Origin: Bacteroidota bacterium
GTDB taxonomy: Bacteria; Bacteroidota; Bacteroidia; Bacteroidales; F082
DNA length: 43,982 bases
Assembly (NCBI GenBank): GCA_947505205.1
Contig: CANNKD010000006.1
Span: 1 to 43,982, forward strand
Direction: 5' to 3'
Shown here: positions 7,803-16,166 of the stretch, piece by piece
How the letters are laid out: the number at the start of each line of letters is the position of its first letter
How positions within the stretch are numbered: the first letter of the stretch is position 1
Position numbers and translations under genes: made by a program
The notes under the pieces: model-generated
The model's input: only the letters and a program-made list of their open reading frames with translations
What the model was told of the DNA's origin: nothing
Databases searched by the model: none

Positions 7803-10800
7803 TATCAATCTGTTTATTCAACACATCGCAACCATGTTCAAACATTCGGTTGGCATTGTCTTTTTCTTTGAAATTGAAATGGTAAGTAGCCTGTGAATCC
7901 TGTTTTGGCAACAACGAAAATGCTTCCAGCAGAGTTTGTCCGGGTGTTTCAGGGTTTTTCACATCAAAAGTCTTCAATAGGTTTACCAACTGATCGAAAC
8001 CTGTATGTTGGATCGGACTTTCGATCTGTTTATCAATTTGCTGAATATGATGCAAGGTATTTGTATAGCTTCCGCCAACTTCCCATGGCATGGATGCCGG
8101 CATAACCAAATCGGCCCGTTGGGCGGTTTCGGTCATTGTGAAATCCTGAACCATCACAAATTGAACACGTTCAAACCAGTGTTTCACTTCAATAGGGTTG
8201 ATGGCGCAGCCAATCGGGTCTTCCCCAAAAATGAAGGCATTGCTGATCCGACCACTCGTAAAATGTTTGTAAACACTGTTTAGCGTAAAAGGCAAATCGT
8301 CTACGCTCCAGATTTTCATCATCTTTTCCTGCAAAGTCTCCTCAAGAACCGGCACTGCACCCACACCAATTTTATGACAAACGCCCATATCGAAAATACC
8401 GTGCGCGTTATTTTTCTCTTTCAGCGCGATAATGCCATTGGCAGTTTTGCCCAGTTTACCGGTAATCATGGCTAATTGATGTACTGCAACGCTTGCATTG
8501 GCCGAAACTTCCTTCTCGCTAAACAACAAAACAGCATTCATTTCATCGTTATATTCAGCCGCAAAAGCCGCCACAGTAGCTTCATCGGTGCCGGCCCAAT
8601 GCAATAATTGTTCGAAATCATGCAGAACCAATTCCTTGGCGAATGTTTCGTAACCATCAGTGCGGTCGTTGATAAACATAGCGTTTTTCAAATTATTTGT
8701 AATCAGATAATGGTTCACCGCCTGCACAAAATAGAAATAATCCTTGTAGCGGATTACACGGTCGGCTTTGATGCTGAATTTTGAGTTTTTGCTTGTCGTA
8801 AGATGAACAATTTCAACATTGACTTTGTGCTTTGCATTGAATATCAAATGATTCACGGCAGGATGATCGTGGTGAAATTCGTCACCCATGATATAAATCT
8901 TCGATGCAGATTGCAGTTGATCAAAAGAAGTATTGCCAACAGAATTATGGAAATAACCTTCGCCGCGTCCCATATAATGGAAACTGCTGACATTGTTGGT
9001 TTTGGCACCGGCACGAGCCAGTTTCTGAATCAGATATAATTCTTCGTTGGTCAATCGCGCGCCACCAAAGAAAGCGTTATTATCAGCCTCAACCGAGCGC
9101 ATTTTTGTTGCGATCAGCGTATAAGCTTCATCAAAAGTGATAGGTTTGAATGTGCCGTTTTCTTTCAGCATCGGAGTTTTGATTCTTCCGGCTGCATTCA
9201 GCCATTTGTAACCAAACAGCGCATTCCGGTTGATATAATTATAGGTATTGATGTCTCCGATACGTGATTCGGCTTTGTAAAAAAGGCCTTTATGATGTAA
9301 AAGATTGATTTCGAAACCTTCGGAACCATACGGATCGATGGTTGATAATTTCTCTAATTTGAGCGGTCCGGGTTTGAAACTGAAGTTTTCGGTGATGGCA
9401 GCTGTCGGACAGGTCGTGATACACATTCCACAGCTTTCGCAGCTTGTTTCGTGTAATGGAAGTCCCATGGCAGGCGAAACGTAACTTTTAAAGCCACGGT
9501 TGACCAAACCCAATGCGCTTGCTCCAACAACTTCGGCACAGATTCGGATGCAACGTGAACACAAAATACATTTGTTGTTGTCAATCTCGATGAAAGGATG
9601 ACGAAAATCAATATCAAACTCACCAAATTCACCTGCAAAAGCCTTTTGTTCAGCATCATAAGTGGTAGAATGCTTTTTCAGATCGCAGCTGTAATATTCG
9701 GTGCAGCCGCATTCCAAGCAACGTTGAGCTTCTTCATGAGCGATAGTCGCATTGGCATAACCCAGTTCAACTTCCGTAAAATTATTTCTTGCTGAAGGAT
9801 CCAAAACCGGCATTTCATGCCTTTTTTGGTGCGCATATTTGTGATTATAATCGTCTGAAACCTGGGTTTTGAAATTGTCTCGTTTGCTTAAAAACTCTTT
9901 ATCAGGAGCAGCCAGCGGCTGTCCGGATAAATACTGGTTACATGATCGGGCGGCGATTTTAGCCTGCGCGATTGCTTCGATAATCGTTGCCGGACCTGTA
10001 ACACCATCACCGGCAGCAAAAACTGACGAAATTCCCGTTTGCAATGTAATTTTATTGGCTTCAATATCGCCCCAGCGGGTAACCGCTAACTTGCCATTTG
10101 TGGCAAAAGCATTGATATTATCGATGAAATTTACTTCGGTTTTTTGTCCGATGGCAGCCAACACGAAATCGGCTTCCAATTCGAAATCGGAACCAATAAG
10201 TGGAACCGGACGACGACGACCGGAAGCATCGGGTTCACCCAAGGTCATCCGACTGAGTGTGAGCGATTTCAAACGTCCGTTTTCGTCTTTGTTTATCTGG
10301 TTTGGATTAGTAAGAAACAGATATTCAACACCTTCCAGCTTCGATTCATGAATTTCGATCGGATTGGCCGGCATTTCTTTTTCGGTGCGCCGATAGACGA
10401 CATACACTTTCTCTGCTTTGCAACGGATGGAAGTGCGGCAACAATCCATGGCCGTGTTCCCACCACCCACTACAACAACAGTTTTACCACTGAAATCGTA
10501 GCGCTGACCCGTCATTTCCATGTTTTTCAGGAAATCGATTCCAGAGAACACATTTTCGGCATCGTCACCTGTGCAACCAACAGAAGTTCCCTTTTGAGAA
10601 CCAATGGTCAGAACGGCTGCATCAAAATCATGTTGAATAGTCTCGTAACTCAGGTTTTCACCTAATTTCTGATTATAATGAATCTTTACACCTAAGTCAG
10701 TGATATTTTTCACTTCCATATCCAGCAAATCGTTGGGCAACCGATATTCCGGAATACCAAAGCGCAGCCAGCCACCGGGTTTATGGGCTGCTTCAAAAAT

Positions 10801-11469
10801 TTCGACCTGATGACCTTCCAAACGCAGAAACCAGGCGGTTGATAAACCTCCGGGGCCTGCACCGATCACAGCGACTTTTTTGCCCGTTTCGGGTTTAATT
10901 GTTGGGACAAATTTATCTGGTGATGCAAGATCAGTATCTGCCGCAAAACGTTTCAGATAATCAATACCAACGGCGGCACCTTCATCCAAAAGGTTACGGC
11001 GACAGGCAGCTTCACAAGGGCGAACGCAAACACGACCGCAAATAGCGGGCAACGGATTTGTTTCTTTTATCAAAGCAACGGCATCGGAATAGCGTTCTTT
11101 ATCGATGAGTGAAATATATCCTTGTACATCTACGCCAGCCGGACAGGTTTGTTTACAAGGTGCCATACAATCAGCATAATGATTGCTCAACAGTAGATCC
11201 AGTGCGGTTTTGCGCGATTTCTTCAACTCTTCACTTTCCGTTATCACCTCCATTCCGGGTGTAATTTTCGTGGAACAGGATGGCTGATGACCACGCATCC
11301 CGGCCACCTCAACCACGCAAACATAACAGGATGAATAGGGATCGATGCGTGGATCATGGCAAAGCGTCGGGATGTCGTATCCATGACGGGTGGCACATTC
11401 GTAAATGGTTTCGCCCATTTTGCCATCAACCGTTTTGCCGTTTAACTGTATCTTTATTTTTTCACTCAT
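7777..11469 (-). CDS. Stn/NfnB-like NADPH-site subunit fused to a formate-dehydrogenase-like domain
   Basis: This 1230-residue modular protein has, in order: a [2Fe-2S] ferredoxin domain (Cys37, 48, 51, 65); a GltD/NfnB-type cysteine segment (Cys101, 105, 109, 144, 148, 152, 156); a two-Rossmann flavoprotein domain (GAGPGG at 203-208, a second nucleotide fold VVVVGGGNTAMD followed by VVYRRTEKEMP, whose arginines suit NADP(H), and FAAGDGVTGPA near 500); a CLECGC motif; two [4Fe-4S] motifs (CILCSRCIRIC and CESCGMCITTCP, roughly 640-705); and a ~500-residue C-terminal region resembling formate dehydrogenase/NuoG (FGYKWLNAAGRIKTPM, TNEELYLIQKLARA, EKNNAHGIFDMG, ADLVMPASMPWEVGGSYTN). The cysteine motif expected at the start of that domain is absent, and the catalytic Cys/Sec position appears to be Gly. 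Together with the two upstream genes it probably forms a soluble NADH/NADPH/ferredoxin electron-transfer complex. It is not a recognisable hydrogenase. Confidence 0.8.
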   Translation of the reverse strand: MSEKIKIQLNGKTVDGKMGETIYECATRHGYDIPTLCHDPRIDPYSSCYVCVVEVAGMRGHQPSCSTKITPGMEVITESEELKKSRKTALDLLLSNHYADCMAPCKQTCPAGVDVQGYISLIDKERYSDAVALIKETNPLPAICGRVCVRPCEAACRRNLLDEGAAVGIDYLKRFAADTDLASPDKFVPTIKPETGKKVAVIGAGPGGLSTAWFLRLEGHQVEIFEAAHKPGGWLRFGIPEYRLPNDLLDMEVKNITDLGVKIHYNQKLGENLSYETIQHDFDAAVLTIGSQKGTSVGCTGDDAENVFSGIDFLKNMEMTGQRYDFSGKTVVVVGGGNTAMDCCRTSIRCKAEKVYVVYRRTEKEMPANPIEIHESKLEGVEYLFLTNPNQINKDENGRLKSLTLSRMTLGEPDASGRRRPVPLIGSDFELEADFVLAAIGQKTEVNFIDNINAFATNGKLAVTRWGDIEANKITLQTGISSVFAAGDGVTGPATIIEAIAQAKIAARSCNQYLSGQPLAAPDKEFLSKRDNFKTQVSDDYNHKYAHQKRHEMPVLDPSARNNFTEVELGYANATIAHEEAQRCLECGCTEYYSCDLKKHSTTYDAEQKAFAGEFGEFDIDFRHPFIEIDNNKCILCSRCIRICAEVVGASALGLVNRGFKSYVSPAMGLPLHETSCESCGMCITTCPTAAITENFSFKPGPLKLEKLSTIDPYGSEGFEINLLHHKGLFYKAESRIGDINTYNYINRNALFGYKWLNAAGRIKTPMLKENGTFKPITFDEAYTLIATKMRSVEADNNAFFGGARLTNEELYLIQKLARAGAKTNNVSSFHYMGRGEGYFHNSVGNTSFDQLQSASKIYIMGDEFHHDHPAVNHLIFNAKHKVNVEIVHLTTSKNSKFSIKADRVIRYKDYFYFVQAVNHYLITNNLKNAMFINDRTDGYETFAKELVLHDFEQLLHWAGTDEATVAAFAAEYNDEMNAVLLFSEKEVSANASVAVHQLAMITGKLGKTANGIIALKEKNNAHGIFDMGVCHKIGVGAVPVLEETLQEKMMKIWSVDDLPFTLNSVYKHFTSGRISNAFIFGEDPIGCAINPIEVKHWFERVQFVMVQDFTMTETAQRADLVMPASMPWEVGGSYTNTLHHIQQIDKQIESPIQHTGFDQLVNLLKTFDVKNPETPGQTLLEAFSLLPKQDSQATYHFNFKEKDNANRMFEHGCDVLNKQIDKEFESVLI

Positions 11470-11552
11470 GTTTCATTATTTTAATCTTTTCAAACATTTT
11501 ATTGAAGACTTGATGTTGGATACTTCGTGCTTTGTGCCTCCAACTTTTATCT

Positions 11553-13349
11553 TCATTCAACCAAAACGGCGTCAAACTTGCAAACATTAAAACATTCACC
11601 ACATTGGATACACAGATTCTGATGAATGGAATGAACGGTTTTGCGACCACCTTCGATGGCAGATGACGGACATTTCTTGCCGCAGACAGTACATCCCGTG
11701 CACTTTTCAGTATCGATGGTGTATGTCAATAGCGGTTTACACACTTTGGCCGGACATTTCTTGTTGAAAATATGTGCTTCATATTCATTTCTGAAATATT
11801 TTAAGGTCGTAAGCACCGGATTTGGAGCCGTTTGACCCAACCCACAAAGTGAATTGTTCTTGATCTGAAATGCTAGTGTTTCCAATTTTTCAATGTCGGT
11901 CGGTTCACCTTTTCCTTCGGTGATTCTTTCAAGAATCTCTAACATTCGTTTTGTCCCGATGCGGCAGAATGTGCATTTACCGCAGGATTCGTCCTGAGTG
12001 AAATGTAGGAAGAACTTTGCCAGATCAATCATACAGGTCGTTTCGTCCATCACAACCATACCGCCAGAACCCATAATGGCTCCTGTTGCATTTACTGAAT
12101 CGTAATCGACAATGGTATGACCGAGTTCGGCCGGAATACAACCGCCGGAAGGTCCTCCCAACTGAACGGCTTTAAACTTTTTATCGTTCTGAATGCCGCC
12201 ACCCAGTTTGTAAATAATATCGTTGATGGTGATTCCCATAGGCACTTCAACCAAACCACCATGTTTGATTTTGCCCGTTATAGCAAATACTTTGGTTCCT
12301 TTACTTTTTTCTGTTCCATAAGCCGAATAGGCAGCCGCTCCATGGTTCATAATCCACGGAACATTTCCCCATGTTTCAACATTGTTGATATTGGTCGGTT
12401 TCTTCCAAAGACCTGATACCGCAGGGAAAGGTGGCCTTTTGCGAGGCATGCCGCGTTCACCTTCGATGGATGCTATCAAGGCGGTTTCTTCGCCACAGAC
12501 AAATGCACCGGCACCTTCTTTCACATAAATATCGAAACTGAAATGGTCGTTTCCCATCACTTTTGCGCCCAGATAGCCTTTTTCCTGTGCCTGTTTGATG
12601 GCTATATTCAGACGTTTAATCGCAAGAGGATATTCGGCACGGCAATAAATGATACCCGTTGAGGCACCAACAGCATAACCTCCGATAATCATTCCTTCAA
12701 GAACTGCGTGCGGATCGCCTTCGAGCAGCGACCTATCCATAAAAGCACCCGGATCGCCTTCGTCGGCATTGCAGATGATGTATTTTTGTTTGTTTTCGTT
12801 TTGAAAAGCAAATTTCCATTTCATTCCTGTTGGGAAACCACCGCCTCCCCTGCCCCGTAAACCAGAATCGAGCATAGTCTGAATCACATCCAACTGCTTG
12901 ATATCGTTTTCAAGGATGTTTCTGATTGCCTTATAGGCATCTTTTGTCTCAGCCTCTTCGATAGATTCCGGATCAATATAGCCACAATTACGCAGAGCAA
13001 TTTTCACCTGACCATTGAAATAGGCATCTTCCGAAGCTTCGCTGTAGGATGCATGAACGGCCATTTTTTCAACAAATTTATCTGTCGAAAAATGCTCTTC
13101 AATCACCGCAATTACCTTATCTTCAGTCATATCACCGTAAATAACCGAACCGGATTTGTCCTGCACCTCAACCAAAGGTTCTTTGTAACACATTCCAATA
13201 CAACTCGTTTTGGAAAGTACGAAATCATATTTTCCGCTATAAGACAGCATCAGGAGTTTGTCAAAGGTTTTGGCCGCACCAGCAGCGATGCCGCAGCTTC
13301 CGAGACCAACAATAATTCTGGGTTTCATACTCGTTTCCATGTGCTGCAT
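11553..13349 (-). CDS. NuoF/HydB-like NADH-binding flavoprotein subunit
   Basis: This 598-residue diaphorase subunit has an N-terminal thioredoxin-like iron-sulfur domain (GLGSCGIAAGA, then SCIGMCYKEPLVEV) and the FMN/NADH domain (GRGGGGFPTGMKW, CNADEGDPGAFMDR, GAGAFVCGEETALIASIEG, NNVETW). The N3-type [4Fe-4S] motif CGKCTFCRIGTKR with CGLGQTAPNP follows, and two C-terminal [4Fe-4S] motifs, CTGCTVCGKKCPSSAI and CIQCGECFNVC, complete it. This layout is that of HydB/HndC/StnB proteins rather than plain complex I NuoF. It should carry the NADH site and pass electrons to the 1230-residue subunit. It overlaps the upstream NuoE-like stop by one base (TAATG at 13347-13351), so the two are translationally coupled. 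Met8 (MKPRII) is an alternative start. An 83-bp gap separates it from the downstream gene. Confidence 0.9.
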   Translation of the reverse strand: MQHMETSMKPRIIVGLGSCGIAAGAAKTFDKLLMLSYSGKYDFVLSKTSCIGMCYKEPLVEVQDKSGSVIYGDMTEDKVIAVIEEHFSTDKFVEKMAVHASYSEASEDAYFNGQVKIALRNCGYIDPESIEEAETKDAYKAIRNILENDIKQLDVIQTMLDSGLRGRGGGGFPTGMKWKFAFQNENKQKYIICNADEGDPGAFMDRSLLEGDPHAVLEGMIIGGYAVGASTGIIYCRAEYPLAIKRLNIAIKQAQEKGYLGAKVMGNDHFSFDIYVKEGAGAFVCGEETALIASIEGERGMPRKRPPFPAVSGLWKKPTNINNVETWGNVPWIMNHGAAAYSAYGTEKSKGTKVFAITGKIKHGGLVEVPMGITINDIIYKLGGGIQNDKKFKAVQLGGPSGGCIPAELGHTIVDYDSVNATGAIMGSGGMVVMDETTCMIDLAKFFLHFTQDESCGKCTFCRIGTKRMLEILERITEGKGEPTDIEKLETLAFQIKNNSLCGLGQTAPNPVLTTLKYFRNEYEAHIFNKKCPAKVCKPLLTYTIDTEKCTGCTVCGKKCPSSAIEGGRKTVHSIHQNLCIQCGECFNVCKFDAVLVE

Positions 13350-13873
13350 TATATTTCTTTATCCATATTTACTTTCATTTCGCGAATTACCTTTGATGCC
13401 AGTTTCCCAGTTAGTTTGGCAAAAGTGTTCTCACCAATCATCATCACAGGTGCCAACGAACAACAACCCAGGCAGGCAACTGATTCAAGCGTAAACAATC
13501 CATCAGGCGTAGTTTCGCCGTCTTTCACTTCCAATTCATCCTTCATGGCATCGGTGATAGAATTTGCATTCTGCACATGACAAGCCGTTCCGTGACAGAC
13601 TTTGATAATATTTTTACCGACTGGATTTAGTCGAAACTGCGCATAAAAAGTTGCAACACCATATATATCAGCTATTTCTATTCCTGTTTCTTTCGAAATA
13701 AGTTCGAATGCCGGTGCCGGTATAAATCCGTAAAGATGCTGAGTGCCTTGCAATAAAGGGATCAGATTGCCACTTTTACCTCGATATTTCTCAAATAAAT
13801 GTTCAAGCGGACCTAAATCTACCTGCTTCTGTTCTTGTTTTATCTTTTCGACCTGAAATCGTTGAATGCGCAT
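13349..13873 (-). CDS. NuoE/HydC-like [2Fe-2S] subunit
   Basis: The 174-residue protein matches the NuoE/24-kDa family: a helical N-terminus with LIPLLQGTQHLYGFIP, the YGVATFYAQFRLNPVGK segment, and a thioredoxin-like fold with the cluster cysteines in CHGTACHVQNA and ACLGCCSLAPVMMI. It is the first gene of the three-gene oxidoreductase operon. In related soluble complexes (HydC, HndA, StnC) this subunit supports the NADH-oxidising flavin subunit through its [2Fe-2S] cluster. No complex I membrane subunits are present, so the complex should be soluble. Confidence 0.92.
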   Translation of the reverse strand: MRIQRFQVEKIKQEQKQVDLGPLEHLFEKYRGKSGNLIPLLQGTQHLYGFIPAPAFELISKETGIEIADIYGVATFYAQFRLNPVGKNIIKVCHGTACHVQNANSITDAMKDELEVKDGETTPDGLFTLESVACLGCCSLAPVMMIGENTFAKLTGKLASKVIREMKVNMDKEI

Positions 13874-14216
13874 ACTATCATGTTTTTGTTTGACACAATT
13901 AAAAGTGAACTAAATTAAAAAATTAGCCCGAGAAAACGAGTGTCATCATGATAATGAGGTCAATTTATTTTTAATCTAAATAGCTTGCGTACCTAAAAGT
14001 CTGAAAGCCTTGATGAAAGACGAAAGCCACTGAATCTCGCGTCGCAATTCTTTGATTTTTGCGTAGTTTTGTTAACGCATTTACGCTCAGTAAAATACTG
14101 AATCGCATTGCAAGTTTTGCTGATAATTCCGGCATTTGACTGAATGGCTTTGATGTAATAATTTTTTTCGCCAGCACAGGCAACCTTTTTGAACAATGGT
14201 GTTTTAGCTTTAAGAT
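13874..14216. other. Divergent intergenic region between the oxidoreductase and sigma-factor operons
   Basis: No convincing gene lies here; short minus-strand frames at 13971-14222 have no recognisable features. On the + strand, TAGTTTTG (14064-14071) matches TAnnTTTG but lacks a -33 element. It falls inside a small inverted repeat TGCGT-N10-ACGCA (14060-14079). These could belong to the sigma operon promoter; the evidence is weak. Confidence 0.35.
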
Positions 14217-14786
14217 ATGCAACGAAGTAATGAATCCTTAGTTACAAGACTTAAAAAAGGCGAAAAGAAAGCTATGGAAGAATTTTACGACAAATATTCA
14301 CCGGTATTGTTAGGAATTTCGATGCGCTATTGCGATTGTCGTGAGGATGCGGAGGATATGTTGCACGATTCGCTCATGAAAATTCTAAAAGGAATTCAGC
14401 AATTTACCGAAACATTTGAAGGCTCATTCGAAGCCTGGATAAAAAGAATCACGGCAAATAACTGCATCAACGCACTTCGGAAAAAGATTGAAACGGTAAA
14501 ATTGCATGGAGGTGAGTTTGAAAATTTTGGACATGATGAAAATGAATTCTTCGATTTACCTACACATCATATTGAACCAGAGCTTGTTATCGAAATGATT
14601 CAGTCATTACCTGTTGGATATCGAACCGTTTTGAATTTATTCGTTTTTGAAAAAAGATCACATAAAGAAATTGCCAAAGATTTGAATATCAGTGAAAACA
14701 CTTCAAAATCACAATTGTCAAAAGCAAGAAATCTCCTTCGCAAGAAGCTCGAAACTTTTCATAAACTGCAGGAGGCCGGACGATGA
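14217..14786 (+). CDS. ECF-type RNA polymerase sigma factor
   Basis: The 189-residue protein has sigma region 2 (FYDKYSPVLLGISMRYCDCR followed by EDAEDMLHDSLMKILKGI) and region 4 (LPVGYRTVLNLFVFEKRSHK, then EIAKDLNISENTSKSQLSKA), with only a short linker between, as in extracytoplasmic-function sigma factors. It should redirect RNA polymerase to a small regulon, probably including its own operon. It overlaps the next gene by four bases (ATGA, 14783-14786), the standard arrangement for a sigma factor and its membrane anti-sigma factor. The likely pairing is discussed under the next gene. Confidence 0.92.
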   Translation: MQRSNESLVTRLKKGEKKAMEEFYDKYSPVLLGISMRYCDCREDAEDMLHDSLMKILKGIQQFTETFEGSFEAWIKRITANNCINALRKKIETVKLHGGEFENFGHDENEFFDLPTHHIEPELVIEMIQSLPVGYRTVLNLFVFEKRSHKEIAKDLNISENTSKSQLSKARNLLRKKLETFHKLQEAGR

Positions 14787-16123
14787 CAGAGAAAAACCAA
14801 CTTGATGATTTGTTGCGCGGTTCATTGGAAGATTACAAAGCCGTTCCAAACCCCGATCAACGCGCACGTTTTCTGGATGATGCAGACAATTTTACTATTT
14901 CATCGGGTTCAAGCAACAATAAGTGGATTTACATTGGATTTGCCGCCTTACTTTTGTTCGGAATTACAGCAGGATGGATGTTTTATGGTGAAGAATCTGT
15001 AAATGGAGTACCAACTTTCAATGAAAACACAAAGCAACCCACGACAACTATCGAAAACGGCAAATCAGCCAAAAAAAATGAACAGTTTGAGCCAGCAAAA
15101 GCTCAAAAAAGTGAAACGAAAATCATCCAAACATCTGCTTTATTAAGCAACACTTCAAAGAGCGAACAATATTATTTAGAAGTTGAAAAGACTGAAAGTT
15201 CGGAAATAGAACAACAAAACTCAATTGCTTTTCCTTTAATAAAAGCTGATAATGAAGGTGTTAAAGAAATTATAAACTCAAAATCAAATGAAGTTTCAGG
15301 TGAAAAGGTAAATAAAACTATCATCACTTCAGACACCAATACCAGTCTTCCGGCAGACGAAACCGCAGAGGGAGCGAACCCCGAAGAAACGAAAAAAGAC
15401 ATTCCGGCGCACAAGGAAATCTTTCTTCAAAACCATACAACGATTTATAGTCTGTATTATCGCCCCGAAATGATTTACAATATTATCGAAGATAGCAAAC
15501 TCATGCACGCTTTTGGAGCCGAGTTTCAGTTTAAACTATTTGATAATAAATATGTTATAGGAACAGGAGTCGGCCTATCGGTAAGTGAAGGTTATTACGA
15601 ATATGCCATTGATTACAATGAATTTTTGGGAACATTCAAGAAACTTGACTCTATCAGTTACAGTTTCAATGAAGCCAACTTTCAAATGACACAAACAGTA
15701 CATACTTCTGAATCTCAGGTATTTGACACTGCAACCCAAACTGATTATGCACGCGTTTATCGTCAGTTCGTTTATTTGCAAATTCCACTCACCTTGGGTT
15801 ACGACTTTGTTCAAAAAGAGAATTATAGTATTGGCGTCAGATTTTCATCCATTCTATCCATCCTCTTGACCAACGAACCTATTGATTTTCAATACGATGC
15901 AGGACAAAATCAAATCATTCAAATAAACCAGATAACGCCTGAACGTGTAAAAACAAACTGGCAGCTTGCGGCAGGATTCAATTACACCCATTCCATAGGA
16001 AATCGTTTCGTAATTGAACTAGAACCGCGTTTTACCTATTACTTCAATTCTGTCTATCAAAAATCGGATCACACAAAGACACCTTATGGTTTCGGAATAA
16101 GATTAGCCGTAGGAATACGTTAA
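14783..16123 (+). CDS. Putative dual-membrane-spanning anti-sigma factor (inner-membrane helix plus outer-membrane barrel)
   Basis: The 446-residue protein has no N-terminal signal peptide. Residues 1-46 are a polar cytoplasmic segment, 47-68 a single membrane helix (KWIYIGFAALLLFGITAGWM), ~70-210 a hydrophilic, low-complexity linker rich in Lys, Glu, Thr and Ser, and ~215-446 a set of amphipathic strands (FGAEFQFKLF, YVIGTGVGLSVSEGYYEYA, FVYLQIPLTLGYDF, YSIGVRFSSILSIL, RFVIELEPRFTYYF, YGFGIRLAVGIR) fitting an outer-membrane barrel. This matches the layout of dual membrane-spanning anti-sigma factors (Dma) reported in Bacteroides, where a cytoplasmic segment holds the sigma factor and a barrel senses the outer membrane. 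Its four-base overlap with an ECF sigma gene supports that reading. Sigma binding is inferred, not visible from sequence. Confidence 0.7.
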   Translation: MTEKNQLDDLLRGSLEDYKAVPNPDQRARFLDDADNFTISSGSSNNKWIYIGFAALLLFGITAGWMFYGEESVNGVPTFNENTKQPTTTIENGKSAKKNEQFEPAKAQKSETKIIQTSALLSNTSKSEQYYLEVEKTESSEIEQQNSIAFPLIKADNEGVKEIINSKSNEVSGEKVNKTIITSDTNTSLPADETAEGANPEETKKDIPAHKEIFLQNHTTIYSLYYRPEMIYNIIEDSKLMHAFGAEFQFKLFDNKYVIGTGVGLSVSEGYYEYAIDYNEFLGTFKKLDSISYSFNEANFQMTQTVHTSESQVFDTATQTDYARVYRQFVYLQIPLTLGYDFVQKENYSIGVRFSSILSILLTNEPIDFQYDAGQNQIIQINQITPERVKTNWQLAAGFNYTHSIGNRFVIELEPRFTYYFNSVYQKSDHTKTPYGFGIRLAVGIR

Positions 16124-16166
16124 AAATAAATATTACGTTAATAATCAAATAGTTAAATTTTAAAAA

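Noticed and set aside
7777-9400. Active formate dehydrogenase domain
   Set aside because: The cysteine motif for the proximal [4Fe-4S] cluster is absent and the usual Cys/Sec-His appears replaced by Gly-Arg, so catalysis is doubtful.
7777-13873. Electron-bifurcating [FeFe] hydrogenase (HydABC/HndABCD)
   Set aside because: The large subunit has no H-cluster motifs; its middle is GltD/NfnB-like and its end formate-dehydrogenase/NuoG-like.
13971-14222. Minus-strand small genes upstream of the sigma factor
   Set aside because: Two overlapping frames with no family features, overlapping the start of the sigma gene; probably chance.
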